Made by a program: the position numbers and the translations under genes
The notes under the pieces: model-generated
Told to the model about the DNA's origin: nothing
What the model saw: only the letters and a program-made list of their open reading frames with translations
Database searches by the model: none
Source of the DNA: Neodiprion pinetum
Taxonomy: Eukaryota; Arthropoda; Insecta; Hymenoptera; Diprionidae
Length of the DNA stretch: 64,000 nt
Direction: 5' to 3'
NCBI RefSeq assembly: GCF_021155775.2
Contig: NC_060234.1
Location: 33,725,026 to 33,789,025, forward strand
Shown here: in pieces, positions 36,960-47,764 of the stretch
Layout of the letters: the number at the start of each line of letters is the position of its first letter
Numbering within the stretch: position 1 is the first letter of the stretch

Positions 36960-39900
36960 CGCGAGGACAAGAATGCCCCTTAAGCTGCTACCGGGCTGAT
37001 GGGTAATTTGAAGACTATACCTCTTCCCGGACTGACCGAGAGATATTTCGGATCGGTATGAAATCTAAATGAAAAATCTTTCGGCCCCTATCGCCGCGGG
37101 ATCTTAATCTATAAATACCCTCCATATTTCCTCCGGAGTTTCGAACGACGACACTCCGCCATCAGCGACGAAGAAGGAAGAAGGGTGTGCGCCGTGATAC
37201 TGACGGCTCTGGCCCGGGCCAGGAACAAGAACAGGACCAGGACCCCGGTCGCCGTAGTGTCGGCATCTTCTCTACCTGTTTGCCCCCTTCCGAAGATCAA
37301 AAGGCGCCGCCCCGCGGCACCGTTGTTCCCGGGGTGTCATATAGAGTGGCACCGGGGGAGATGGAGCCTCCCATAGCCTGCCCTAATGGTCCGGTCGAAT
37401 CTTTGGATCCGGGGGTGGCTTCGCCCTTAATAAAACGCAAATATACATCAATTTTACCTCGCGCCGATCCGAAGTGAGGAAATTATTCGTTCACGGAGAA
37501 AGGTAAATGTTCGTCACAAATTTGAAATTATCGTTCCGTATACCTTCCCATCATCCGTATTGCTCCGCGACGATACGTGTCGGTCAATTAATTTTATTCG
37601 TCAGTAGATAATTAATTGATGTCCGGATGACATAGGTACTTCCTGCTGGATCGTTTCAGGCTGAAATTGAAGAACGGCGAAAAAAAGAAATGGGGGGGGG
37701 GGGGGAATCACAAGACACCGATTAAAGTCTACTGTAAATTAAGATTTCCTCAGTCGCACCGTGTATCAAAGTGACTTACATGCGCGAACGAAAATTATAG
37801 AGCAAAAGATTTACGCCACAGCTATACCTACGTAGATACGTCACACAAATGCCTAATCGCTTCGAAGCCTGCCAGCTCGCATGGTTCTCTTTTCGCAACA
37901 ATGAACCGTTCCGTTGTTTTTTCATTTTTTCCTTATCACGGTGTTCCTGGTTGGGCGTGACCGCGCGAGGCAAAGGGCAAGAAAACGGTTGCGAAGCATC
38001 GTATTGTCGCCAAGCTGAAAACGATTGTAAAACGTTGCATGCACGACAGAGCGCACGTGACACGGTTGACATTGAGTGCCTACACCTAGCCACTCACGGT
38101 ATCGCCGTTTTGAGATATGTCCCCCGTAAAGCGTAACCAGTCTAGACGCGATGTCAGATTAGTTATCTGCGTCTGCGAGATGTTTCAACAGCGAACATTG
38201 TACGATGTTATAATATACTACACCTGGGTAGATGCTTGTCGCTGAAAAAGTTATAACCACTTTTGTTGATTCAAAGCCGATCGTCAGATAAGAATGTAGA
38301 TGAAAACTCACCATTTCAAAGCTCCTATCTTATGTACGGGTGTCGAGACTTCACTTCCTAGCTGCGCTCACCTCGGGCCTCATTTCATTATTATCAGTAA
38401 CATTATTAGTACATGCCGCTCGATGGACTTTGCTCGAATCCGATAATTTCACAATCAGATTTCGGACAGCGTATAGTATACGTATGCGTATATACATATA
38501 TCTATAATATCCTTTCAGACCTCTTATCGATCTGCGACGAAGATGAGAAAAGAAACCCTACTGGTTTAAGATTGTGGCGCCTCTGCGACGAAGGACCGTT
38601 TGAAATTCTATTATAAACGTGGAGCGAGAACAAAGCGTGGTTTTAATTTTGAAACGGGTATAGGGATGCACGCGATGCGGCGTCTCGTTTTCCTCGTATA
38701 AATACCCCTAGGAAAAGTGCGCGAGATTGCAAGCCATCGCGTCTCAAGTACTCGAGTATAGGTACGCGTAGCCCGCAACGTGCATGTAAGGTCATGCACA
38801 GCGGGGGTATATTTCGAGTAGAACCATAAGGTATTTTAGTTTCGCTGTTGGGGGCTCGAAGGAGTTTTTTAAATACCCTTTGGTTGGCCTCCAAGAGGCT
38901 AAGAAGTGGTCCCTGCCTCTAAGGGCCGTGGGAGAGCCCTGATACGTTTTCACCGCTTATATTTCGCCGTCCGACGACGAGGCGTAGAAGGATTGGAAGA
39001 AAAAAAAAAGGAAATGGAATCGAAATCGATTTCACAACGCGCCCGGGTCGATAAGTATTCATCACGTATATGTATATTGCCACAAACGTGCCGTAAGGCA
39101 TCCGAGAGGTACTAATTTTGCTGAAAAATTTCAACGAATCTGAGCCCCCGGTTTCGTAAGTAAAGTGCACTTATACAATGCACGCGATGATCGAAGGGAA
39201 AATAGTGTCACGTCGTGACGAGTGATAAAGTTCGATCTTACACGGTACCATATATTAAAAAATCTCGAAGAACGTCGTTAAGATCATTCGGATAAAATCG
39301 TTTAGAGCGAGCGGCATGCCCCGGAAAAGATCATCTTGGCAGTTAAGGCACAGAACATTGTGGCGGTCGTGTTTCCCGAGACATTCTCAACTTTTCAAAT
39401 CCTATCTCTAACCCGGCATCTCGGTCGTCGGTGAAAATTTTTACAATTTCGTATTCAGGTCCCTTCTTTCCGTCTTTCATCTTTGATTCTTCATCTGCGA
39501 TTTTACGCAGGTTGTACTCGTATTTTATGGCAAAAACAAAAATAATACGTGCCTCGGAATTCTTTCACCCACATTTCACTTAATTCGGTAACTGTTACTC
39601 TTCTGGTCCAAGGCTCTAAGCATCGTATGTGCAGGATAGGTTCTTCGACCACTGTATTACTCGGGTAATTTGCACCATTAATTCTAATCCAGACGGTAAT
39701 TGACACACGTTAAGTTCGCGAGCTGATATGAAATGTAAGTAAGCAATGTATAATGTACGTATGTTACATTTGCATACCTGCACCGTAGTTTTACCACGTG
39801 CTATTCCCGCGTTTACACGCGTATTTTCGGAGATCAGAAATACGCCTGTAAATTAGACGTCAATTTCAAACGTTGGATTTAAAACGAACGGTGTCGATTA

Positions 39901-41500
39901 TGATTACGATTATGATTATTATTATCTTCGACCTTGCTTCAAATACGAAGTAAAAATATCTGAACAAGGATTAGAGAATCACAGATGAAGTATGGATGGA
40001 TATGGATGACAGGTTACATCATACCCAGTTCTATTTCTCGATTCTCCGTTATTACTCAATTTTCTCATACCAAATCCCGCTTATCGTAATCTTTATGAGT
40101 AACGGATGGTTGTGTTATTTTTATTTTTTTTTTATTTTTTATTTTTATTTTACTCGCAGGACAAAAAGTTTGTTTGCAAATAAATTCACATTCAAAGATT
40201 TTCTACATCGAATCAGTACACAAACGAAAAAAAAATAAAAATTATGCACATTCATTAACGTAACGACTTCGCAATTATATTATACGCAACACTTACATAA
40301 TTACTGCCAAATCAGACTAACTGGTATACGTATATGATAAAACTCAATAAAAAAAAAAAAGATAATAAACCCCACCGAGATTTGGCACATGTGTTTATAC
40401 GTCTGTTACCTATGTCTGCGTGTTAATATCTTCCACGCGCGTGTAAATAAGCATGACTACTCTTGCTATATCGGATAACGCACACTAGCGGCAGTAAATC
40501 CTCGGTATTCCCTTCATCTACGTTTATCGGCAAAATATATCGTCCGGATGGCCTAAAATTTTCCTCTCCAGCAGCGGCCGGATTTCGCTTACGCGATACA
40601 TACACAAACTGCACGTCGAACTCGTTCTTCGCGGAATATGATAACGGGTTAGGCAGCAATTACACAACACTATTATTAACAATAATCGATTTAGACACGA
40701 TAACTAAACCTTTACATCAATTTCAATCACTGTGTTATCTATAAGTTTTAATTTCTCGGATGAAAGCGTAGCGGTAGATATAAATTTTATCGCAAGACAA
40801 GAATACTAATTGGACTCTGTATTATTGTTGTTTATAATATTGTAAATCGTACGTATTGCGAGTAAAGAAAAAAAGAAAAACTGAACATATACACACCTGT
40901 TTGAAGTAAATTTCATTATTCGAACTTGCGTAATATCTTTGGAATGTGTTGTTAACGATGCATTAAACAAAAGACCGTTGTTTTTAACTCAATTAAATTT
41001 TCAACAGACTTTATTTACAGATTCATAATTTCAGAGATTCTCGTATAACGTTGATGCTGCTGCATGCTCATTGTCGGTACTTCCGTGCTATAGGAAGGAA
41101 AAAAAGAAGAGAGGATCAATGCACCACATGTCAGTCCTTCGAATTCAAAAATTGTGAAAATTAGCATACTTTTCTCTAAAAGTGCTACAATAGTTGGCTA
41201 ATTCAATTTGCCCAATTTTAAGTCCACCTCTAGATACATTCGCCAACGAACAGGATAATTTCCTGAACGGAGTTATCAGGCGATCGTTTAGCACTCGTTA
41301 CGTAAGGTTGTTTCTCCCCACTTAAATAGGCCGCAGACAGACATCAGCTATAAGGGGGACATTTAACTCGGTAGGTGATAATTTATCTAATTTCTAAAGT
41401 AATCACCACACGTGAATACTGTGTGTGCGAAAGGATTAGATAGAGCGGTTCGTAAATGGAATAGCTATGCAGGGTATTACTGTTCACGTGAGCAGCGAGT
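36960..41500. other. Intergenic or distal regulatory sequence, no gene recognised
   Basis: AT-rich to mixed DNA. TATAAATA-like sites near 37111 and 38697 lack a clear initiator. No exon-like frames with splice support. Confidence 0.4.
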
Positions 41501-41541
41501 GCTTTTATTTCCATTACCCCGCCCGCCCGTCTGTGCAGCGG

Positions 41542-41572
41542 TATAAATTTCGGCGACGTGTGTATTCATCGT
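41542..41572 (+). promoter_or_regulatory. Core-promoter-like TATA plus initiator
   Basis: TATAAAT at 41542-41548 with TATTCATC about 22-25 bp downstream. It lies 3 kb upstream of the sugarbabe-like start codon. The match is to short degenerate motifs only. Confidence 0.25.
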
Positions 41573-42932
41573 GTATAACCACTGCCAGGGCGAAAATTAG
41601 TCTTTGATAGCACTTGCTGTTAAATTTATTCATTTCGCGCAATTGATTCGTACCTATAATAGTGTTGACGGCGTTAATTTAGCTACGGCGTTCACGAAAG
41701 AATCCGTACAAAGACATATGTATGGAGAAAAGATTTGACAAATTCTTGAATAAAACGAATAACGTTTTAATTAACAATATAAATGATCTTTCTTCGGTTA
41801 TATGAAGGATTTTTCGGTAATCGAAGAGGAATTCCTATTTCTGGACATCAACGGGCATAACATTTGTCTGGAAAAATCTGTCTTACATCGCTATCAGTCG
41901 CTTATACCTCCGTCACAGATAGACAATATGTTATAACGTTCAATAAACTAATAAAGAAAATTACCGCTCAACCGCGGTGCACCGCCTTCATGATTCAATA
42001 TTACCCATCGATGGCTTTTTCCAATACTCTCGTCTAATACGCCACCACATAAAAGCATGATCTTCCACTCTGGTAAATTTCCGATTTATCTATTTACTCA
42101 TCTGTTTATCTATTTATCTACAGTTAACGAGGCATCGCAAGGCGTCCGATAGCATGAATTAAAGTCACCCAAACACTGCAACATCTCTGTAATTTTTTCA
42201 TCTTCTAAACGTTGATATACACGGCGACGAAACCACTTATCTGATAGACACACTTATTATTATTACTATTATTGTTATGCTTCTTTCTTCATTTTTCACA
42301 AGATAGTCTACTGAGGATTCATTTCGGTACGTTTGTCATCGATACGACGTTTCTAGACGGGAGAGCGACATGCTTACAAAACGTATTTGCGGAGACCCAA
42401 CGAAGCAAATAAAAAGAAATTTGATAATTTCAATTTCAAACTTGTCAGGCTTAGCAAAAAATGCGTCGTTTAAACCGAAGCAAAACATACATAATAAGTA
42501 TTATAATAGCGCGTATATATTTGCCTCTACCGATAAAACTTGATAAAGTGTAAAGGGTTTATCTGACCGGCAGGGGGTCGAGTATCCGGTTACTTGCGGT
42601 GAAAACCGGGCAGATTATTTGCGCTGAAACATGCCGCGTGAAATTATAAGATTACCGCGGTCGTACGAGTGCGCCTCACGTACGCGGGCCTCGCGTGTGC
42701 GAATACGCGAAGAAGCAACGGCACTCGTGGGGTCTTAGACCATTTGACGAACGTGTGTAGGTGACCCGTGCTATCAACGCGTCACTCGCCAGACGTCTGG
42801 TGATGCGAGAGCCGGGAACGAGGCCCGCTTGTAAGCCGCGTCGCGGCGCAGCTTCGCGTGTGTTAGCGAGCATTCCGCGTTATCAATAGTTCTAATTGAC
42901 CGAAGAGTGGGGACGACGAGATAGCGCCTAAG

Positions 42933-42970
42933 TATATAGGGGGCCCGGTACCGGGGCGAGCGTAGTTTGC
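42933..42970 (+). promoter_or_regulatory. Candidate promoter of the sugarbabe-like gene
   Basis: TATATA at 42933-42938 sits in GC-rich sequence about 1.6 kb upstream of the start codon at 44542, with a plausible start site near 42963. Transcript from here to the ATG would be an unspliced 5' UTR of about 1.58 kb containing several short upstream frames (for example 42974-43258) and a GGAGA pentamer repeat (44092-44115). No experiment supports the exact start. Confidence 0.3.
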
Positions 42971-44541
42971 CGCTTGGCTCTTCGACGGATATTTGAAGGA
43001 CACCGAGAGCGAGAGCAGCTTCTCATCTGCGCTCATTCGAACCTACGAGCTTTCTCACGCTTTGTCTCAATCGTTTGGATTTTCAATCCTGCATCGCGCG
43101 TTCGGTCGGACAATCATACCCGTTTAAGCGACCCGCTGACGGCTCTTCGCCGCAACAAGTCTGCTCCGATTTTCGCGACAACCGGATACCAATCATCGAC
43201 GAACGAGAGAAAGGGAGCGCGCAGAGGCGTTGGGTGGAAACCGATCGAGTGTCAATAAAAGTCAATTTATACCCTTCGACGCGACTTGACAAAACTGCAG
43301 CCTGCCGAAATCGCTTGAGCTGATTCGGGACACGGTTTTGTTCGAGAAAGCCTGGAGTCGAGTTACGAGACGTGAAAAACGCCACATCATTCCTCATGGC
43401 TACTAACAGTGAGAAAGCATTTTCCTAGCATAGGAGAAAAACCTCGTGTCCAGGGAAGTCTTGGTTACGAGTGTGGAAGGCTGCGAGACGTGGTCTAGAC
43501 GCAGCTTTGAATTTTAGAACGATTCGTCTGTTTTTCAGACAATTTTTACGACGACTGAAAGAATAATTGAAACGCGTAGACATTCAACGTGCAGTTTCGT
43601 CAGTGTTTTTCGTGTGGTAGAAAAATAATTTCCTACAATTCTCTCCGAAGTGAATCAACCGTGTTTGTCAAAACTATTTATCCGATCGAGTATAGTTATG
43701 TTTTCCATAAAATACAGCAAGCAGTTTCTCAGCTATCGCATACTAAAATCAAACCGGTTCAAATACATCTGACGATACGGACTCGGGCTAAATTGTTGTA
43801 TCAGTGCGCTATAGTGTTTACGCCCTATTTGTGATAGCTGCGGTTCCGTCGTCGCAGCCCCGCATGACCTGAAACGTCTTGCGAAGATCAAATACTAAGC
43901 TTCGAATGAACAAGAGCTGGGAGTCCGTCGTTCTCAACTAAAATCAACCGAGAAAAAATTTCATACGAGCTTTGGCAAAAGAGGAATTATCGATCCCTTG
44001 AAAGTCGTTAGTTAGGCGAAGATTTCAGGATCGAAACAAGGAGAAGAAAAAAGTCTTAAGCCTGCTTCGAAGAAAATTAAGCGGCAAAGAAGGAGAGGAG
44101 AGGAGAGGAGAGGAGAATAGAGAATAAACCTTAACAACAAAAACGTTACTATTACTCGTTCGGTAATCGTTAATTAAAAGTAATACTATCGTGTATAGCG
44201 TGTATCGCGTGGCGCACCGATAATTTTATTTCTTGTCAACACGATCGTAAAGAAGACGATATCTACTGTCAGTAAAAATTCGCTTTTCCCGGGCCTCGAG
44301 TCCACAACTCGGGATCCGCCAAAAACGGCCCTCAAAATAGCAACCTAAGACCGGGGGCAGAGGTAAAAAATTGATAAAGTACCGATTCAACATCCGGGAA
44401 AAGTTCATCGCCATACCCGACAGAGAATATAAATAAAAAACCGAGAAACCAAACACATCTGCACGTCTTTGAGGTACCGCAAGGAGAAAGACCACCCGAA
44501 ACCTATAAAATAGCCTATTTCGAAAGTATCTAAAGTAAAAA

Positions 44542-44927
44542 ATGATCCTTTACGTTCCCGGCAGAATGCCAACCCACGTTAACCCCTACGGCGTGGCTCG
44601 CTACCCGGGCAGCTTCCTGGGCAGCGCTCCTGCGGGCTACCAAAGCCTGGCGAACACCTTCTCCGGCGTACCGATTACCACCAACTACCCTAATCTGAGC
44701 CTGCACCACCCTAGGCTGGACTTCTCGGCGTGGCCGCATAGGATGCCCGTCGAGGAAGAGCTGGGGACTTCCCCGCCAGCAGGACTCCCTAGCCTCGGGG
44801 CTTCCCCGAACTGCAGCCTCGGCACCGCGGGTCCTCCGAGTCCAGCCCACAGCGACTCTGACGCTTCAAGTTCCAGCCTGGAACTCGGCTCCGTACGGAA
44901 AGGAGAGAACACGCAGCTAAAATGCAG
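44542..44927 (+). CDS. sug: sugarbabe/GLIS2-like transcription factor, coding exon 1
   Basis: This exon starts the 565-aa zinc-finger protein whose coding exons are 44542-44927, 50630-50773 and 50886-52053. The start ATG is preceded in frame by TAA at 44536-44538, which fixes it as the first possible one. The exon encodes residues 1-128 and two bases of codon 129. It is a Pro/Ser/Gly-rich, probably disordered N-terminal region (PGRMPTHVNPYG, AHSDSDASSSSLELG) with no finger until Cys128. The donor is AAATGCAG followed by GTGAGC at 44928. Sugarbabe in Drosophila is a nuclear, sugar-responsive Gli-similar factor that promotes fatty-acid synthesis genes; that role is carried over from the family, not seen here. 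Confidence 0.9.
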
Positions 44928-46329
44928 GTGAGCTTCTCCACGATCTTTGTTGTTTCGCTGGACTTTGCGTGATTTCGATATTACTTTTCTGCTACTCTAA
45001 TTAATATCGCCCCTGCAAGGTGACGCTGGAATTCTTCATTGCATTGCGAATTTCTTCTGTATGATAAACTTTGTCGAATATCGGAATTATTTCTTTGATG
45101 TTAGTGTAATTATGCAGTTTATACAGAGAAATTAATAACTCGCATTTCGTGTATATACGACTGCGTCATGTAATGAAACCGTGTGGAATTTTCCGCAATA
45201 CACGGAAAGCGGCTCTTTCAGCCTCGTGCAGTGAGAGGCCAAATGACTGCTAATTACAGGGCAGACACACGTCAGCCAAAACTGATGAATGACCACCGTT
45301 GGCGATTAGCACTTTCACCGACAGACGTTATTGACTTGGAATCATGTACTCTTGTTGTTAGCGTAGTGCGAACTGCAGGCCAATCACGGCATCGTATATT
45401 CGCGAGTCAATCGGATGTCGATTATGACGTCTGAATTTGCGACTAGAATGAAAGGCACTGATACACAAGTCGAGAAATTATAACGTTTCATTTCGGTAGG
45501 GCTCCAATTGCTTATAAGGACACATATTAAAAAAAAAAAAAAAAAGAAGAAGATATTCTAACCGCGTGGGACTCGTAAAACTCATACGAGACGTGAAGTT
45601 CCAGATAAGTGAATCGTTATCAAGCTGGATAGTCTACCGGGAGATAAAGTATCCCGGGGAATACTGCGACGCAGAAATATATTTGATCTTATGTCAGTCA
45701 TCTTCAAATATTTATTATATAATAATATTGTTCCGTTAAAATGGGACTTTGCAGCAACGGAGTTAGGTTGAGTTGTCACCGGTTGCTTGTTGTCATACCG
45801 TGCAGTATGCAATATTTTCAGGAAATTTCATCGCAAAATACGTTTATAGCTGTAGTCCTTCCTTCAATAGCATACGCGACATATGTACGTATATACGTGC
45901 GTGTTGAGTTATTATTCTGCAATGCGGGATAGGTACGCATACTGACGATGAGAGAAAAGTCGTTGAATCAAAAGAAATAAAAAAATTGTTTTGATCAACT
46001 ACATGCGGGGTTTACGGGCGGCGAAACGAATATTTGGTTATTACAACAATTTAGAATTTGCATGAGCTAAATGAAAATTACTTCTGATGACTAAATTATT
46101 ATTTACCACGAATACGAGGATGTACGGTCAACGAAATATTAAGTTGTATCAACGACCTGTATTATATAGTTAATATGAAAATCATTTTCTTAATCTGAAA
46201 ATCCTAGTTTTTGATCCAACGAACGTTTGATCTATGCAACATCATGTTTATTCTTCAGTAACGCAAATAACTCATGATTGTTCGCAAGTCGGATAAAACG
46301 CATTTGTAGTTTCCAATTAAACCGCGCGA

Positions 46330-46420
46330 TTTTTTTCAGGATTCGAACCGGGGACCGCTTGCAAATATCTATCCTCCTGCCTAGTCGCACATCTGTATTC
46401 ACTGCGCCAAACTATCCCAC
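46330..46420 (-). pseudogene. tRNA-like relic (SINE head or tRNA pseudogene)
   Basis: On the minus strand, TTTGGCGCAGTG (about 46400-46411) matches the tRNA A box and GGTTCGAATCC (46339-46349) the B box. The gap of about 50 nt is long for a standard tRNA, and the 5' and 3' ends do not form an acceptor stem. It is followed by a short A run. A tRNA-derived SINE or decayed tRNA is the likely source. Confidence 0.4.
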
Positions 46421-46986
46421 AGACTTCGGGTTAATTTTTGCTCAGTTAGATGAGATTTACTCGACATAAATATTTCGTTTGTCATTGGCCCAACACACTA
46501 AAAACTTGGATCAACGAAGCAAGTAGTACCTACAAGATATAGATTTGTCTCGGCTAAGAAACTTTATTTTTCTCCTTCAATCATCAAAAGTTCTTGACAA
46601 GAAACATATTTAGTTCGTTCAACCATACGTATTCAACAATGTATAAGTTTGAACGGAAAGAATAAAAATTAGCTAGTTCGACGAAATCAATTTGTTAACT
46701 AAGTCACATGTAGGGGTTGATTCAAGAAGATCAAACTTGATTCCGCGGAATAGTGAAGTCTTTGACTACAAAAAATTTTCAGTTGAAGCGATTGCACGCG
46801 TTCAATCGAAGGTGCCCCCTTCTTCAACCGGATCATTGAGTTGACGTAACTGAATATTGTTTGGACCTATCACATTTTCGATCAAATTAAACGCATAATT
46901 CAAATAACTCGTTCGGTTGATTCGACCTGACAGAATTTACGATGCTAACTACGGTATGTTCATTTTCAGAAAACAATGATCGAAGG

Positions 46987-47764
46987 TGTGTAATATCAGG
47001 TTTGGCTCGGATGAATCGCCCATAGGATCAGACTGCGTCTTTGGGAATAAAAGATATATTTGAAAAATAATGATAATAAACAAGGGAGGATAAGAAACTA
47101 ATTGAGACTAGAAGAATAATCGCAGTGTTGTAACGTGAGTAGCGCTGTATCGAAAGAATCTGAAAAGTAAAGAAACAATGTTAATTCGTGGTTGATTGAA
47201 GAGGCTTGTCCAGAAATATAGGCACAGATTGGGTATTTTAAAAGGTGAGTAGACAACGTATCCAGAATTGAAGGAAGGAGTACACAGAATGCGTTTCAGT
47301 ATTGTAACCGAACAAGTCGATTGGAGAACATCGCGCGAACTAGGCGCTGCAGACAAGATTACACGAACTAGGTGTAATCAAGTCTAGGGCGTGAATTAAA
47401 TGCTCTTAAGAAGCTTGCACGAACTAGGTGCAATGAAATAGAAGAGGGTACTCATTGTCAACCTTTTATGTAACGAAGGTATGGGGTCTTTCGATGATCG
47501 AAGCTGATGTCAACTCGGCGCTGGTCAGACCAGAAATGAGCGTCGCTCCGCGGTGACGCTTTTATAAGAAGTGGTTGGTCGTATCATCGAGCGTTCACCA
47601 GTCGCTCGGTGACGTCACAATTTTAGAAATAGCGACCGAAAGATTCTCTTCTCCCTTGCCGAATTATGCTCTTAGGTGATCATTCATTCGTTGTAAATTT
47701 ATACATGCCGAATTTGTTAGTTTAACTACAATAAAGAAACATGTAACTGTAAGGTTATTAAACA
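46987..47764 (+). mobile_element. Solo LTR of an LTR retrotransposon, 5-bp target duplication
   Basis: The 778-bp sequence starts TGTGTAATATC and ends TTATTAAACA, giving TG...CA termini with a 7-of-8 inverted match (TGTGTAAT against ATTAAACA). Both sides carry GAAGG (46982-46986 and 47765-47769). Internally it has the parts of an LTR in order: a U3 region with three hairpins, TATAAGAA at 47563-47570, an initiator-like TTCACCAGTCGC at about 47594-47605, a TGACGTCA, and AATAAA at 47730-47735. No internal coding region is present, so the provirus was lost by LTR-LTR recombination. A 5-bp duplication fits BEL/Pao or Copia, and some Gypsy; which one is not decided. Confidence 0.85.
47333..47433 (+). 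other. Three hairpins with a shared GAACTAG loop
   Basis: GAACTAG occurs three times in 100 bp, each time as the loop of a perfect stem with a different sequence: GCGC/GCGC (47333-47347), GATTACAC/GTGTAATC (47357-47379) and TTGCAC/GTGCAA (47415-47433). The loop is fixed while the stems change and stay paired. They sit in U3 of the solo LTR. As DNA they share the core CRCGAACTAGGYG, so a DNA-binding site with partial symmetry is an alternative to an RNA structure. Confidence 0.8.
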
